A stretch of 64,000 bases of DNA from JAEUHO01 sp046350655 (lineage in GTDB: Bacteria > Planctomycetota > PLA2 > JAEUHO01), in NCBI GenBank assembly GCA_046350655.1, contig JAXMAB010000012.1, positions 80,830 through 144,829 on the forward strand. The letters are read 5' to 3'. Below, piece after piece: positions 37,060 to 48,079 of this stretch. Position 1 is the first letter of the stretch; each line of letters begins with the position of its first letter. A program made the translations under genes and the position numbers. The notes beneath the pieces were generated by a model, which was not told where the DNA came from, made no database searches, and worked only from the letters and a program-made list of their open reading frames with translations.

Positions 37060-38823
37060 ATGCCCCGCGCGGTCGGACTGGACGTCGGACGTCGCCTGTT
37101 GAAGCTCGCTGTCGCCAGCGGGTCGGCGAAGTCCTTCAAGATCCAGCGCTTCATCGTCGAGGAGCTGCCCGACGGGACCGGCGAGGAGGGCGAGGCCGCC
37201 CGGGTCGAGGCGATCCGCAACGTCTTCGTCGAGAACAAGCTGACGAAGGAGGACGTCTGCGTCTCCTTCGACGCGGGCACGACGGTGTTCCGCGACGTGG
37301 CCGTCCCGTTCCGGGCCGACGACCAGATCGAGAAGGTGGTGCGGTTCGAGGCCGAGAACCACCTCCACGGCCGCGCGATCGAGGACGTGATCGTCAACTG
37401 GGTGAAGACGGGCGAGACGAAGGACGGCAGCCAGGTCCTCGTGATGGCGGCCCCCAAGGCCGAGCTGGCGCAGCGGCTCGGGACCCTCCGGCGCGCGGGC
37501 ATCGAGCCCGCCAGCGTCGACCTCGACGCGACCGCGTTCTACACCGCGTGCGCCGTCACCGGCGTCGTCGCGGAGCACCCGAACTCCGTCCTCCTCGAGA
37601 TCGGCGCCCGCACGACGAACCTCGTGCTCGTGGACGGCGGCGAGCTGCGCGCCGTGCGCTCGTTCCTCGTCGGCGCGGACACGGTGACCGCCGCGGTGGC
37701 GTCGGACCTGTCCCTGCCGCAGGGCGAGGCCGCGCGCCGCGCGCTGACCCCGGGCCCGGGCGACGGCGACCTGCTGGTGCCCGCCGTCGCGCCGCAGGAG
37801 TCCGCGAAGTCGGTCGCGGAGCTCGAGGCCGACGTCACGGGCCAGCGCCGCGAGGAGTTCGTCCGGAAGCTTCAGCGCGAGATCATGCGCTCGGTGACGT
37901 CGGCCCGCGCGACGAACGCCCCGGAGAAGATCCTCGTCGCGGGCGGCGGCTCGCTGCTCCCGGGGCTCACCGACGTGCTGGCCGAGCGCCTCGGCATGCC
38001 CGTCGAGCGCATCAGCCTCCTCACGCGGCTCGGCGTCGACGCGGAGTCGCCCGACCCGGCGCTCGCCGACGCCGTCGCGCCGACCGCCGTCGGCTGCGCG
38101 CTCCGCCTGCTCGGCGCCGACCCGCTGCAGGTCGAGCTCCGCAAGGACGAGTTCGCGCCGACGAACACGTTCGAGGTCGTCCGCGGCGTCCTCGCCACGA
38201 CGGTGACGTTGCTCGTCGTGCTGTTCGCGTTCCTCGCGTACACCGCGAAGGAGCGCGCCGACGCCGAGCGCAACCTCTTCCTCGGCCGCAACACGACCTC
38301 GATCGCGAGCAAGGCGCGGACGATCCTCGAGTCGGTCGAGAAGCGGTACCAGCAGGACCTGAAGGGCAAGGAGGACAAGGAGGCGGCGAGCGAGGCGAAG
38401 CGGATCGCCGGCGCCATCCCGCCGGACCCGAACTACCTCTACGCCGTCCGCAACCACCTCCAGCGGCGCTACCGCGAGCTCGAGGAGGGCCTCGGCCTCT
38501 CGAAGGACATCCCGGTCATCGAGAGCGCGCTGAAGGTGTGGGTCGAGGTCTACGGGGCCCTCGAGAAGGTCCCCCGCGAGAAGCTCGGCTGGTTCCGCAT
38601 CAACAAGGGCGAGTTCGGGCAGAACGTCGCCAGCATCACGATCGAGTGCGCCGACATCGGCGTCGTCGACACGGTGGTCGAGGCGCTGAAGGCCAACACC
38701 TACCTCACCGGCCGCGCGAAGGACCGCTCGCGCCCCGTGACGGTCGGCAACCAGCAGACGAACAACCAGACGAACCGGACGACGGCCCGCATCGAGATCC
38801 TGTTCGAGGACGTCACGAAGTGA
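37060..38823 (+). CDS. PilM-PilN-type (GspL-like) fusion protein
   Basis: The 587-residue product begins with an actin-like ATPase domain of the PilM type (AVGLDVGRRLLKLAV; VLLEIGARTTNLVLVDGGEL; KILVAGGGSLLPGL) spanning about residues 1-360. One transmembrane segment follows near residues 385-402 (TTVTLLVVLFAFLAYTA), then a coiled-coil and ferredoxin-like outer domain as in PilN. The order cytoplasmic actin-like, membrane helix, periplasmic domain is also that of GspL of type II secretion. GGAGACGAGGACAGG precedes the ATG. The PilO-like gene follows at 4 bp. No other pilus or secretion gene is in the window. Confidence 0.85.
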   Translation: MPRAVGLDVGRRLLKLAVASGSAKSFKIQRFIVEELPDGTGEEGEAARVEAIRNVFVENKLTKEDVCVSFDAGTTVFRDVAVPFRADDQIEKVVRFEAENHLHGRAIEDVIVNWVKTGETKDGSQVLVMAAPKAELAQRLGTLRRAGIEPASVDLDATAFYTACAVTGVVAEHPNSVLLEIGARTTNLVLVDGGELRAVRSFLVGADTVTAAVASDLSLPQGEAARRALTPGPGDGDLLVPAVAPQESAKSVAELEADVTGQRREEFVRKLQREIMRSVTSARATNAPEKILVAGGGSLLPGLTDVLAERLGMPVERISLLTRLGVDAESPDPALADAVAPTAVGCALRLLGADPLQVELRKDEFAPTNTFEVVRGVLATTVTLLVVLFAFLAYTAKERADAERNLFLGRNTTSIASKARTILESVEKRYQQDLKGKEDKEAASEAKRIAGAIPPDPNYLYAVRNHLQRRYRELEEGLGLSKDIPVIESALKVWVEVYGALEKVPREKLGWFRINKGEFGQNVASITIECADIGVVDTVVEALKANTYLTGRAKDRSRPVTVGNQQTNNQTNRTTARIEILFEDVTK

Positions 38824-38827
38824 CCCC

Positions 38828-39445
38828 ATGAGCGACGCCGCCCCCAAGAGCTCCGGTGACTTCCTGCGGTTCTTCGTCGTCGTGATGGCGCTGATGGCCG
38901 GCGTGATGGCCTACTTCTGGCGGCACTCCGAGGCCGAGGCCGCCGGGTTCCGCCGCGCGAACGACGCCGCGAAGGCCCTGTTCGGCGACGAGAAGGCCGG
39001 CGTGAAGCCGCCGCCCGAGAAGACCCCCACCACGATCCGCGGGCTCGCCGTGGGCCTCCTCGAGTACCTCGCGACGAACCGCGACGCCCGCAAGGACGAC
39101 AAGGGCGGCCTCCTGATCCCGACGTCGGTGATCCGCGACCGCCTGCAGGGCGCCGGCCTCAAGCAGACGAGCATCGGCCAGGAGAACGTCAGCAAGTACC
39201 AGGGCGCGAAGCGGTTCGAGGAGGTCTCGGTCAGCGTGCAGATCGAGCCCTGCGACATGTACCAGCTCGCGACGTTCCTCTACACCGTCGAGCAGTCGAG
39301 CCCGATCTACCGCATCCTCGACGTGAAGTGGGAGCTGCGCCCCGAGCGCGAGAACCCGTACACCCCGGGGACGCAGCCAGGCCACCTCATCGGGCGCCCC
39401 ACGGTCAAGATCGGCTTTCGGAGGCCTCTGACAGGCGCGCGGTGA
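38828..39445 (+). CDS. PilO/GspM-like membrane protein
   Basis: The 205-residue product has one N-terminal transmembrane helix (FLRFFVVVMALMAGVMAYFW), a helical stretch, and a C-terminal ferredoxin-like domain (FEEVSVSVQIEPCDMYQLAT with LYTVEQSSPIYRILD), matching PilO or GspM by topology and length. It probably forms the inner-membrane alignment complex with the upstream PilM-PilN product. The last 20 codons lie in a 242-bp unit that is repeated downstream. Confidence 0.7.
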   Translation: MSDAAPKSSGDFLRFFVVVMALMAGVMAYFWRHSEAEAAGFRRANDAAKALFGDEKAGVKPPPEKTPTTIRGLAVGLLEYLATNRDARKDDKGGLLIPTSVIRDRLQGAGLKQTSIGQENVSKYQGAKRFEEVSVSVQIEPCDMYQLATFLYTVEQSSPIYRILDVKWELRPERENPYTPGTQPGHLIGRPTVKIGFRRPLTGAR

Positions 39446-39890
39446 TGCCTCGCGGGCAGTTCGGCTCCGCGGCGCCGATTGTCGGGGATCGAACGCGCCG
39501 GATGGACTCGGTCGGGGCTTGAAGATCCAGAGCGGCTCGACCGCTCCGCCGTGCCCGCGGGAGGGCGAAGATGCCCCTCGCCTCGGACGTGTGATCTCCC
39601 AGCGAACGGGCGCCTAGGCCCCGCCACCTCATCGGGCGCCCCACGGTCAAGATCGGCTTTCGGAGACCGCTGACCGGCGCCCGATGAGGTGAGTTGGCTA
39701 CGCGGGCAGTTCGGCTCCGCGGCGCCGATTCACGAAGATCGAACGCGCCTGATGGACTCGGACGGGGCCTGAAGATCCAGAGCGGCTCGACCGCTCCGCC
39801 GTGCCCGCGGGAGGGCGGAGACGCCGCTCGCCTCGGACGTGTGATCTCCCGGCGAACGGGCGCCTAGGCCCCGCCACCGCATCGGGCGGA
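39381..39890 (+). repeat. Tandem duplication of the PilO-like 3' end and its downstream region
   Basis: Unit 1 (39381-39622, 242 bp) starts inside the PilO-like gene. Unit 2 (39623-39872, 250 bp) repeats it with scattered differences. A third start (GCCACCGCATCGGGCG) opens at 39873 and stops. Unit 2 still encodes the same C-terminal residues, HLIGRPTVKIGF to the stop, with different synonymous codons near the end. Beyond the repeats the carB stop follows. Apart from them this 531-bp gap holds no gene. Confidence 0.85.
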
Positions 39891-39976
39891 CGCCGCAGGA
39901 CGCGGCGCTCGGAAGCGTCGGACGGGCGCCGGACAGGGGCGGGCGCGCGCGGCGTGGAGGCACGCCGCGCGAGGGA

Positions 39977-43246
<3,270 letters not shown>

Positions 43247-43350
43247 GCCGCGGGCGGTCCTTCAACCCGGGGGGAACGGCGGGGGGGCCGTCGGGTCGCG
43301 CGAAGATAGCGGAGGCGGGCCCCGTGGGTGAGACGGGGCGGCAGCCCCGG

Positions 43351-43356
43351 TAGGAT
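43351..43356 (+). promoter_or_regulatory. Putative -10 box for leaderless rnhA
   Basis: TAGGAT ends 6 nt before the rnhA ATG. GTGAGA, a 4-of-6 match to a -35, stands 17 bp upstream. Confidence 0.5.
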
Positions 43357-43362
43357 CCGGCG

Positions 43363-44121
43363 ATGCCCTGGGTCCGCCGCCGCTACCGCGGCAACAAAGT
43401 CTGGGTCGAAACCGACGCCGCCGAGGCCTATGTCCTCGACGAGCGCGGGCTGGCCCACCTCCGCTACAAGCCCGAGGACGACCGCACCTACTCCGTCCGG
43501 CCGAAGGAGCTGTCCCCGGTGGACGACGCCCCCCCTCCCCCGGCCTCCGCCTCCGCGGCGGATGCCGCCCCCGGGGAGCCCGCGCCCGCCGCCGCCCCGA
43601 AGCGCCGGGCGCCCCGCGCCGCCGCCGGCCGGACCGTCGAGGCCGTCGCGCCCACCGACCCCGACGACCTCGACGTCCCCGCGCTGCTCGGGAAGGAGCT
43701 GCAGGTCTGGACCGACGGCGCGTCGTCCGGCAACCCCGGCCCGTCCGGGGCCGGCGCCGTCCTCCTCTTCCGCGACCGGAAGAAGGAGGTGTCGGTCTTC
43801 CTCGGCGACACGACGAACAACGTGGCCGAGCTCACCGCCGTCCGCACCGCGCTCCAGCTCGTCCGCAAGCGCGACCTGCCCGTCCGCGTCCTGACGGACT
43901 CGACGTACGTGATCGGGGTGCTCACCGGCGCCATGAAGGTGAAGGCGAACGCCGAGCTCGTCGCGTCGATCCGCGCCGAGCTCGCCGACTTCCCCGACCT
44001 GGCGTTCGTGAAGGTCGACGCCCACTCGGGCGTCACGTGGAACGAGCGCGCCGACGCGCTCGCGCGCGAAGCGGTCACGCAGCGGCGCTCGAGCGTCCGC
44101 GAGGGCAAGGTCGGCGACTGA
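43363..44121 (+). CDS. rnhA: Ribonuclease HI with N-terminal extension
   Basis: Cleaves RNA in RNA/DNA hybrids during replication and repair. The RNase H fold covers residues ~112-235, with the catalytic set Asp118 (WTDGASSGNPGPSG), Glu156 (NNVAELTA), Asp179 (LTDSTYVI) and Asp231 (NERADALA). The first 110 residues comprise a small domain (WVRRRYRGNKVWVETDAAEA) and an Ala/Pro linker, where many RNases H have a hybrid-binding domain; I do not recognise this one. Total length is 252 residues. The start is supported by the TAGGAT box 6 nt upstream, and transcription appears leaderless. Confidence 0.93.
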   Translation: MPWVRRRYRGNKVWVETDAAEAYVLDERGLAHLRYKPEDDRTYSVRPKELSPVDDAPPPPASASAADAAPGEPAPAAAPKRRAPRAAAGRTVEAVAPTDPDDLDVPALLGKELQVWTDGASSGNPGPSGAGAVLLFRDRKKEVSVFLGDTTNNVAELTAVRTALQLVRKRDLPVRVLTDSTYVIGVLTGAMKVKANAELVASIRAELADFPDLAFVKVDAHSGVTWNERADALAREAVTQRRSSVREGKVGD

Positions 44122-44186
44122 ACGACGGCCGCCGCGCCGTGGTTCGCCCCCGCGGCGCGCGAGCCCGCACGCGACGCGCGATGCGG

Positions 44187-44200
44187 CGGGCCTCGCGTAC
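44187..44200 (-). repeat. Dispersed CGAGGCCCG repeat, single copy
   Basis: CGGGCCTCGCGTAC, 65 bp after the rnhA stop. Confidence 0.55.
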
Positions 44201-44313
44201 CGTCGCGCGCGACCGCCTCCTCGTCCGACGCGCGATCGCTTCCGCGTCGCGTTCCGCGCGTCCCGTCACGCGTCGGGCGTCGCGTCCGTCGTGCGCGATG
44301 CGGCCGCGCGCGC

Positions 44314-44327
44314 GACCGCGAGGCCCG
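44314..44327 (+). repeat. Dispersed CGAGGCCCG repeat, single copy
   Basis: GACCGCGAGGCCCG, directly beyond the end of the candidate small RNA. Confidence 0.55.
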
Positions 44328-44463
44328 GAAAACGATCAGCCCTCGGCGGGATCGCGTCCCGTCGAGGGCTGATAAGGAGCCAACGGCGAACTTTCTGGAG
44401 AAAAGGGGAAATGTGTGGAATGAAAGGAGGAAAGTTTTACGCTGTTGAGCAACCGCTGACTCC
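44325..44463 (-). ncRNA. Candidate small RNA with anti-Shine-Dalgarno run
   Basis: A minus-strand promoter (44497-44470), a predicted start near 44463 and a 17-bp terminator hairpin followed by CGTTTTCC define an RNA of about 138 nt. Its middle is pyrimidine-rich and contains CCTCCTTTC (44430-44422), the same 9 bases as the 3' end of 16S rRNA that pairs with ribosome binding sites. The segment is AT-rich for this genome. There is no protein frame of note on this strand. It lies between rnhA and the minus-strand gene ending at 44628, which has a separate stop 165 bp upstream. This is a prediction from sequence features only. Confidence 0.4.
44335..44373 (-). terminator. Strong hairpin ending the candidate small RNA
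   Basis: Two 17-nt arms, ATCAGCCCTCGGCGGGA and TCCCGTCGAGGGCTGAT, pair with one mismatch around a 5-nt loop. On the minus strand CGTTTTCC follows, a short T-run. Confidence 0.6.
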
Positions 44464-44476
44464 ATGGGGAGTCTAG
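44411..44476 (+). CDS. Possible 21-codon small ORF opposite the candidate RNA
   Basis: GGAGAAAAGGGGAA, a good ribosome binding site, lies directly before an ATG that opens a 21-residue frame beginning MCGMKGGKFYAVEQ and ending at a TAG at 44474. No clear plus-strand promoter was seen. It overlaps the candidate minus-strand RNA, so only one of the two may be real. Confidence 0.2.
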   Translation: MCGMKGGKFYAVEQPLTPWGV

Positions 44477-44497
44477 CGTTGGCTGGGGGTAGGTCAA
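44470..44497 (-). promoter_or_regulatory. Sigma-70-type promoter of the candidate small RNA
   Basis: On the minus strand TTGACC (44497-44492), a 16-bp spacer, then TAGACT (44475-44470). This is one of the few places in the window with both hexamers at correct spacing. Confidence 0.55.
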
Positions 44498-44627
44498 CGG
44501 TTGTGAGGCCCTCGGTTCTGCGCGAAACGGCCACGCGTCCGCGCGAGGGTCGCGTGACCGAAGTTGCGCGGGCGTTGCAACGTGCGAGGCGCCGCACGCA
44601 CGATGAGAGGCCCGCTCATCGTGGCGA

Positions 44628-45113
44628 TCACGGTGATCGTCCCCCCGCGCCGCCCGCGTCCGCGGGCCCTTGACTCTCGGGCGCGGCGCGTTCTCTCCCC
44701 GCGGCGCCGCGGGACCCCGGAGGGCGATCCGCCGGCACGTTGATCGGCGCGCCGCGCCCCAGGGCGGGGACGACGAGCCCCGCCGGCTCGCGGCCGGCGC
44801 GAACGCCCGGGACCGGCGCCGCCCCGTCCCGGAGCGCGGCGAGACGACGCCGGTATCGGGGCGTCAGGAAGTCCACCGCCAGCTCGGCCGCCAGCATCGG
44901 GACTTCCGTCCTCGGCACGGAGGCCGGCGCCGCGTCCCCACGATCCTCGAAGTAACCGCACCGCGCGCCCGCGAATTCGGGACAGTCGACGTCGGCGATG
45001 ACCCCGACGGGACACCGCCGGTACGGGATCGGCGCCGGCGCGCCGCCCTCGAGCGGCGCCGTGAGCGCGCATCGGCAGCGGTCGAATCGCGAGGACCCGT
45101 CCGGGATCGGCAC
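44628..45113 (-). CDS. Small Cys-containing protein of unknown function
   Basis: The 161-residue product starts at a GTG preceded by TATCCT at 6 nt. The N-terminal 60 residues hold six cysteines in short-spaced groups (FDRCRCALTAP, YRRCPVGV, DCPEFAGARCGYFE), which suggests metal binding. An amphipathic stretch (AAELAVDFLTPRYRRRLAAL) follows, then a Pro/Ala/Gly-rich tail. I do not recognise a family. The start fits the leaderless pattern, and the Cys cluster argues against a chance frame. It is divergent from the membrane-protein gene at 45228. Confidence 0.5.
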   Translation of the reverse strand: MPIPDGSSRFDRCRCALTAPLEGGAPAPIPYRRCPVGVIADVDCPEFAGARCGYFEDRGDAAPASVPRTEVPMLAAELAVDFLTPRYRRRLAALRDGAAPVPGVRAGREPAGLVVPALGRGAPINVPADRPPGSRGAAGRERAAPESQGPADAGGAGGRSP

Positions 45114-45119
45114 CTCGGC

Positions 45120-45125
45120 AGGATA
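45120..45125 (-). promoter_or_regulatory. Putative -10 box for leaderless Cys-containing protein
   Basis: TATCCT on the minus strand ends 6 nt before the GTG at 45113. Confidence 0.4.
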
Positions 45126-45227
45126 CCGCCGCCGGGAGCCCCACCCCCCCGGGTCGCTCCCGGGGCCGAGGGTGCGAGCACCCCCGGGCAGGGCTACGAT
45201 GCGGTCCCCGAAGGTGAGGATCCCGAC

Positions 45228-45935
45228 GTGGCCGAGACCCCCGCAGCTGCGACCCCCCCGAACCCCACCCCCGCCGCCCCCGCGGGCGACGCGAAGCCGG
45301 GCGGCCCGTCGATCGTCGTCCGCCCGATGCCGAAGGTCGTCTTCTTCTACATGACGTGGCTCGCGTCGCTCGTCATGGGGATCATCGCGGCGGCCGCCGG
45401 CCCCGACAAGATGCCGGCCCACCTCGGCACCGTCTGGCTCTGCATCTTCGCGTTCAACCTCCTCGTGATCTCCTTCGACTTCACGGAGGTCGTCTCGATC
45501 GCGGTGATCTTCGGCCTGCTCGCGCTGATCCTGGCCGGGCTCTACTTCAAGTTCCTCCCGTTCATCGGCGACTTCTTCGCGCACCTCGACGTGCGGATGA
45601 ACGCGGGCTTCTACTTCTCGATCTTCGGCCTCTTCTCCCTGATGTACCTGTTCGTGTTCGTCCGCTCGCGCTTCGAGTACTGGGAGTTCCGCCACAACGA
45701 GGTGCTCCACCGCGCCGGCATCTTCGGCGAGATCAAGCGCTACTCGACCGAGGACCTCCGCTGGTTCAAGGAGATCCCGGACGTCCTCGAGCGCATCCTC
45801 CTCAAGTCGGGCCGCATGGTCCTCACGACGCCCCGCGAGACGCACCCGATCGTCATCGAGCACGTCCTCGGCATCGAGGGCGCCGACGAGCGCATCGCGG
45901 AGCTCCTCGGCACCAAGCGGGTCACCTTCAAGTGA
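45228..45935 (+). CDS. Membrane protein with three predicted helices and a soluble C-terminus
   Basis: The 235-residue product has an Ala/Pro-rich N-terminus, three or four transmembrane segments (FFYMTWLASLVMGIIAAAA; LCIFAFNLLVISFDF; VVSIAVIFGLLALILAGLYF; FSIFGLFSLMYLFVFV), and a cytoplasmic C-terminal domain of about 80 residues (NEVLHRAGIFGEIKRYSTED, GRMVLTTPRETHPIVIEHVL) that resembles a bacterial PH-like fold. AAGGTGAGGA lies 7 nt before the GTG, and a TACGAT box lies at 45195-45200. It overlaps yqeY by 4 bp. Function unknown. Confidence 0.8.
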   Translation: MAETPAAATPPNPTPAAPAGDAKPGGPSIVVRPMPKVVFFYMTWLASLVMGIIAAAAGPDKMPAHLGTVWLCIFAFNLLVISFDFTEVVSIAVIFGLLALILAGLYFKFLPFIGDFFAHLDVRMNAGFYFSIFGLFSLMYLFVFVRSRFEYWEFRHNEVLHRAGIFGEIKRYSTEDLRWFKEIPDVLERILLKSGRMVLTTPRETHPIVIEHVLGIEGADERIAELLGTKRVTFK

Positions 45936-46387
45936 GCGACGACCTCCTCAAGCGCATCCAGGCCGACAGCGTCACGGCCCTCAAGGCGGGCGACAAGGAC
46001 CGGGTCGGCGTCCTCCGCATGGTCGCGAGCGACCTCAAGAAGGCCGCCATCGACCAGGGCGTCGACGTCGTCACCGGCGAGGCCGCGCTCGCCGTCCTGC
46101 GTCGGGCGGTCAAGACCCGCGCCGACGCGGCGGACCAGTACGCCGCCGCGGGCCGGCCCGAGCTCGCCGACAAGGAGAAGGCCGAGATCCGCGTGATCGA
46201 GGCCTACCTCCCCCGCGCGGCCACCGAGGACGACGTCCGCGCCGCCGCGAAGGCCGTCATCGCCGAGAAGGGCCTCGCCGGCCCCAAGGCCATGGGCGTC
46301 GCCATGAAGGAGACGCTGGCCCGGCTCGGCGGGACGGCCGACGGCAAGGTCGTCAGCCGGATCGTCGGCGAGCTGCTGAAGGGCTGA
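45932..46387 (+). CDS. yqeY: GatB/YqeY-like protein
   Basis: The 151-residue product is a full-length YqeY family member: LLKRIQADSVTALKAGDKDR and VGVLRMVASDLKKAAID at the N-terminus and ELADKEKAEIRVIEAYLPR before the C-terminal tail domain shared with GatB. YqeY may assist tRNA-dependent amidation, but its role is not established. The GTG start overlaps the upstream stop (GTGA), so the two genes form an operon. A palindromic repeat pair follows 36 bp after the stop. Confidence 0.9.
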   Translation: MSDDLLKRIQADSVTALKAGDKDRVGVLRMVASDLKKAAIDQGVDVVTGEAALAVLRRAVKTRADAADQYAAAGRPELADKEKAEIRVIEAYLPRAATEDDVRAAAKAVIAEKGLAGPKAMGVAMKETLARLGGTADGKVVSRIVGELLKG

Positions 46388-46423
46388 CCCCCGCGCGGCC
46401 CTCGGGCCGCGGTCGGGTGCGCC

Positions 46424-46461
46424 GGACCGCGAGGCCCGCCGGCCGCCGGGCCTCGCGGTCC
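46424..46461. repeat. Dispersed CGAGGCCCG repeat, perfect head-to-head pair
   Basis: GGACCGCGAGGCCCG and CGGGCCTCGCGGTCC form a perfect 15-bp inverted repeat across CCGGCCGC. The preceding 20 bases also match the last 20 bases of the window in 18 positions. It lies between the convergent yqeY and protease genes. Confidence 0.75.
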
Positions 46462-46532
46462 CGCGGGTCGCCGTCCGCGGGCCCCGGCCCGTCGCAGGCC
46501 CCGGCCCGTCGCGGGCCCCGTCGCGCGGGCGG

Positions 46533-47915
46533 TCAGTCCGCGACGATCATCCCGTTCAGCGTCTGGATCCCGACCTCGCCGAAGCGGTTCTGCGCGAGGC
46601 GGCGGACCTGCAGCTTGACGGTGTCCTTCGACTGGATCATCTCCAGCACGAAGAGCAGGTCCTCGACGGAGCGCACCTTGAAGGTGCCGAGCGCCGTGAG
46701 GACGTCGTTGGGCCGCAGCAGCACGCGGGCCGCGGGGCCGTCCGGCACGACCTCGGTGATGACGACGCCGCCGCCCGGGTTGACGCCCAGCGTGCGCGCG
46801 TCGGCGGTCACGGCGTCGCGCGCCGCGAAGCCGAGGCGGGCCTTCGCGATCGAGAGGGCGTCCGCCGCGCGCGCGGTGAGCGGGACCTCGACGTCCTTCT
46901 CCTCGTCGCCGCGGCGCACGCGCAGGCGCAGCGCGCCGCCCGACGGCGCGTCCACCTCGGCGAGCCGGTACTCGAACAGCGACGGGGTGGCGCGGCCGCC
47001 GACGGCGACGATGCGGTCGCCGGCCTTGAGGCCGCTCTCGCCCGCGGGGCCGGTGGCGTAGACCTCGCGCACCACGGGCGAGCCGCTCTTGTTCGCGTCC
47101 ACGTCGAAGCCGGTCCACTCGCCGCTGACGAGACGCCGCTTGAACGTGCGGCCGATCATGTCGCGGACGCGGTCGGCGGGGATGGCGAAGCCGATGCCCT
47201 CGGCGCCCGTCGCGCGGTTGAGGATCGCCGTGTTGACGCCGATCCACCGGCCGGTGACGTCGAGGAGCGGCCCGCCGGAGTTGCCCGGGTTGATCGCCGC
47301 GTCGGTCTGGATGAAGTCGCGGAACTCCGTCTCCTGGGCGTGCTGCGGGCGGATCGAGCGGCGCAGCGCCGAGACGATGCCGGTGGTGACGGTGATGCCG
47401 AGGCGGAACGGGTTGCCGATGGCGATGACGGTCTCGCCGAGCATGAGGTCGTCGCTGCGGCCGAGCGGCAGGTACGGGTAGGTCTCGGCCTTCCCGTCCT
47501 CGCCGACGAGCCGCAGGATCGCGAGGTCGTTGTCGAGGTCCACGGCGACCAGCCGGGCCTCGCGTTCCTGCTCCACGCCGCCCGGCCGCATGAGCTGGAC
47601 GAAGATCTTCGACGCGCGGGAGATGACGTGCGCGTTGGTGATCACGTAGCCGGCCGGGTGGAAGATGGCGCCCGAGCCGAGGGAGCCCTCGCGCTCCTGC
47701 GGGACCGTCCGGCCGTCGTCGAAGAACCACTCGTAGTACCGGGGCACCTGCACGATCTCGTTCGTGCGGATCGAGACGACGCCGAGGCGCGCGGTCTCGA
47801 CGGCCCGCACGACGGGGCTGCGGCGGACGTCCACGTCGTCGGCGGCCGCCGGCCGCGGCGCGACCGCGGGGACGGCCAGGAGGAGGGCGGCCAGGACGAG
47901 CGAGGGGGTGCGCAT
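46533..47915 (-). CDS. DegP/HtrA-type periplasmic serine protease
   Basis: Degrades or refolds damaged envelope proteins. The 460-residue product has a signal peptide (LVLAALLLAVPAVAPRPAAA) and a trypsin-like domain with the complete triad His96 (ITNAHVIS), Asp130 (DNDLAILR) and Ser213 (INPGNSGGPL). Two PDZ domains follow (GLKAGDRIVAVGG and VLLRPNDVLTALG). Size and order match DegP/DegQ/DegS; substrate choice cannot be told. It is convergent with yqeY and divergent from xdhC. A TATCGT box lies about 45 nt upstream. Confidence 0.92.
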   Translation of the reverse strand: MRTPSLVLAALLLAVPAVAPRPAAADDVDVRRSPVVRAVETARLGVVSIRTNEIVQVPRYYEWFFDDGRTVPQEREGSLGSGAIFHPAGYVITNAHVISRASKIFVQLMRPGGVEQEREARLVAVDLDNDLAILRLVGEDGKAETYPYLPLGRSDDLMLGETVIAIGNPFRLGITVTTGIVSALRRSIRPQHAQETEFRDFIQTDAAINPGNSGGPLLDVTGRWIGVNTAILNRATGAEGIGFAIPADRVRDMIGRTFKRRLVSGEWTGFDVDANKSGSPVVREVYATGPAGESGLKAGDRIVAVGGRATPSLFEYRLAEVDAPSGGALRLRVRRGDEEKDVEVPLTARAADALSIAKARLGFAARDAVTADARTLGVNPGGGVVITEVVPDGPAARVLLRPNDVLTALGTFKVRSVEDLLFVLEMIQSKDTVKLQVRRLAQNRFGEVGIQTLNGMIVAD

Positions 47916-48079
47916 GGCGGGTGAGGTCCGAGGGAGCGGGCTCCTTGAACGACGATACGGAGGGCTCCAGGGTTCCTGATAGGGTCCCGTTGGGGTCCGG
48001 CGCCGGGCGGTCCGCCCGGGCCGCCCCCCGCCCCGGGGCCGGCGGTCGGGTAGGGTGCGGGCCCGAGGGCCCCCGCCGC

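Noticed and set aside
39445..39620. A tRNA-like order on the minus strand: a 6-bp hairpin, CTTCAAG and TTCGATCC, faintly like selenocysteine tRNA.
   Set aside because: The anticodon and T stems do not pair, and the second unit differs at key positions.
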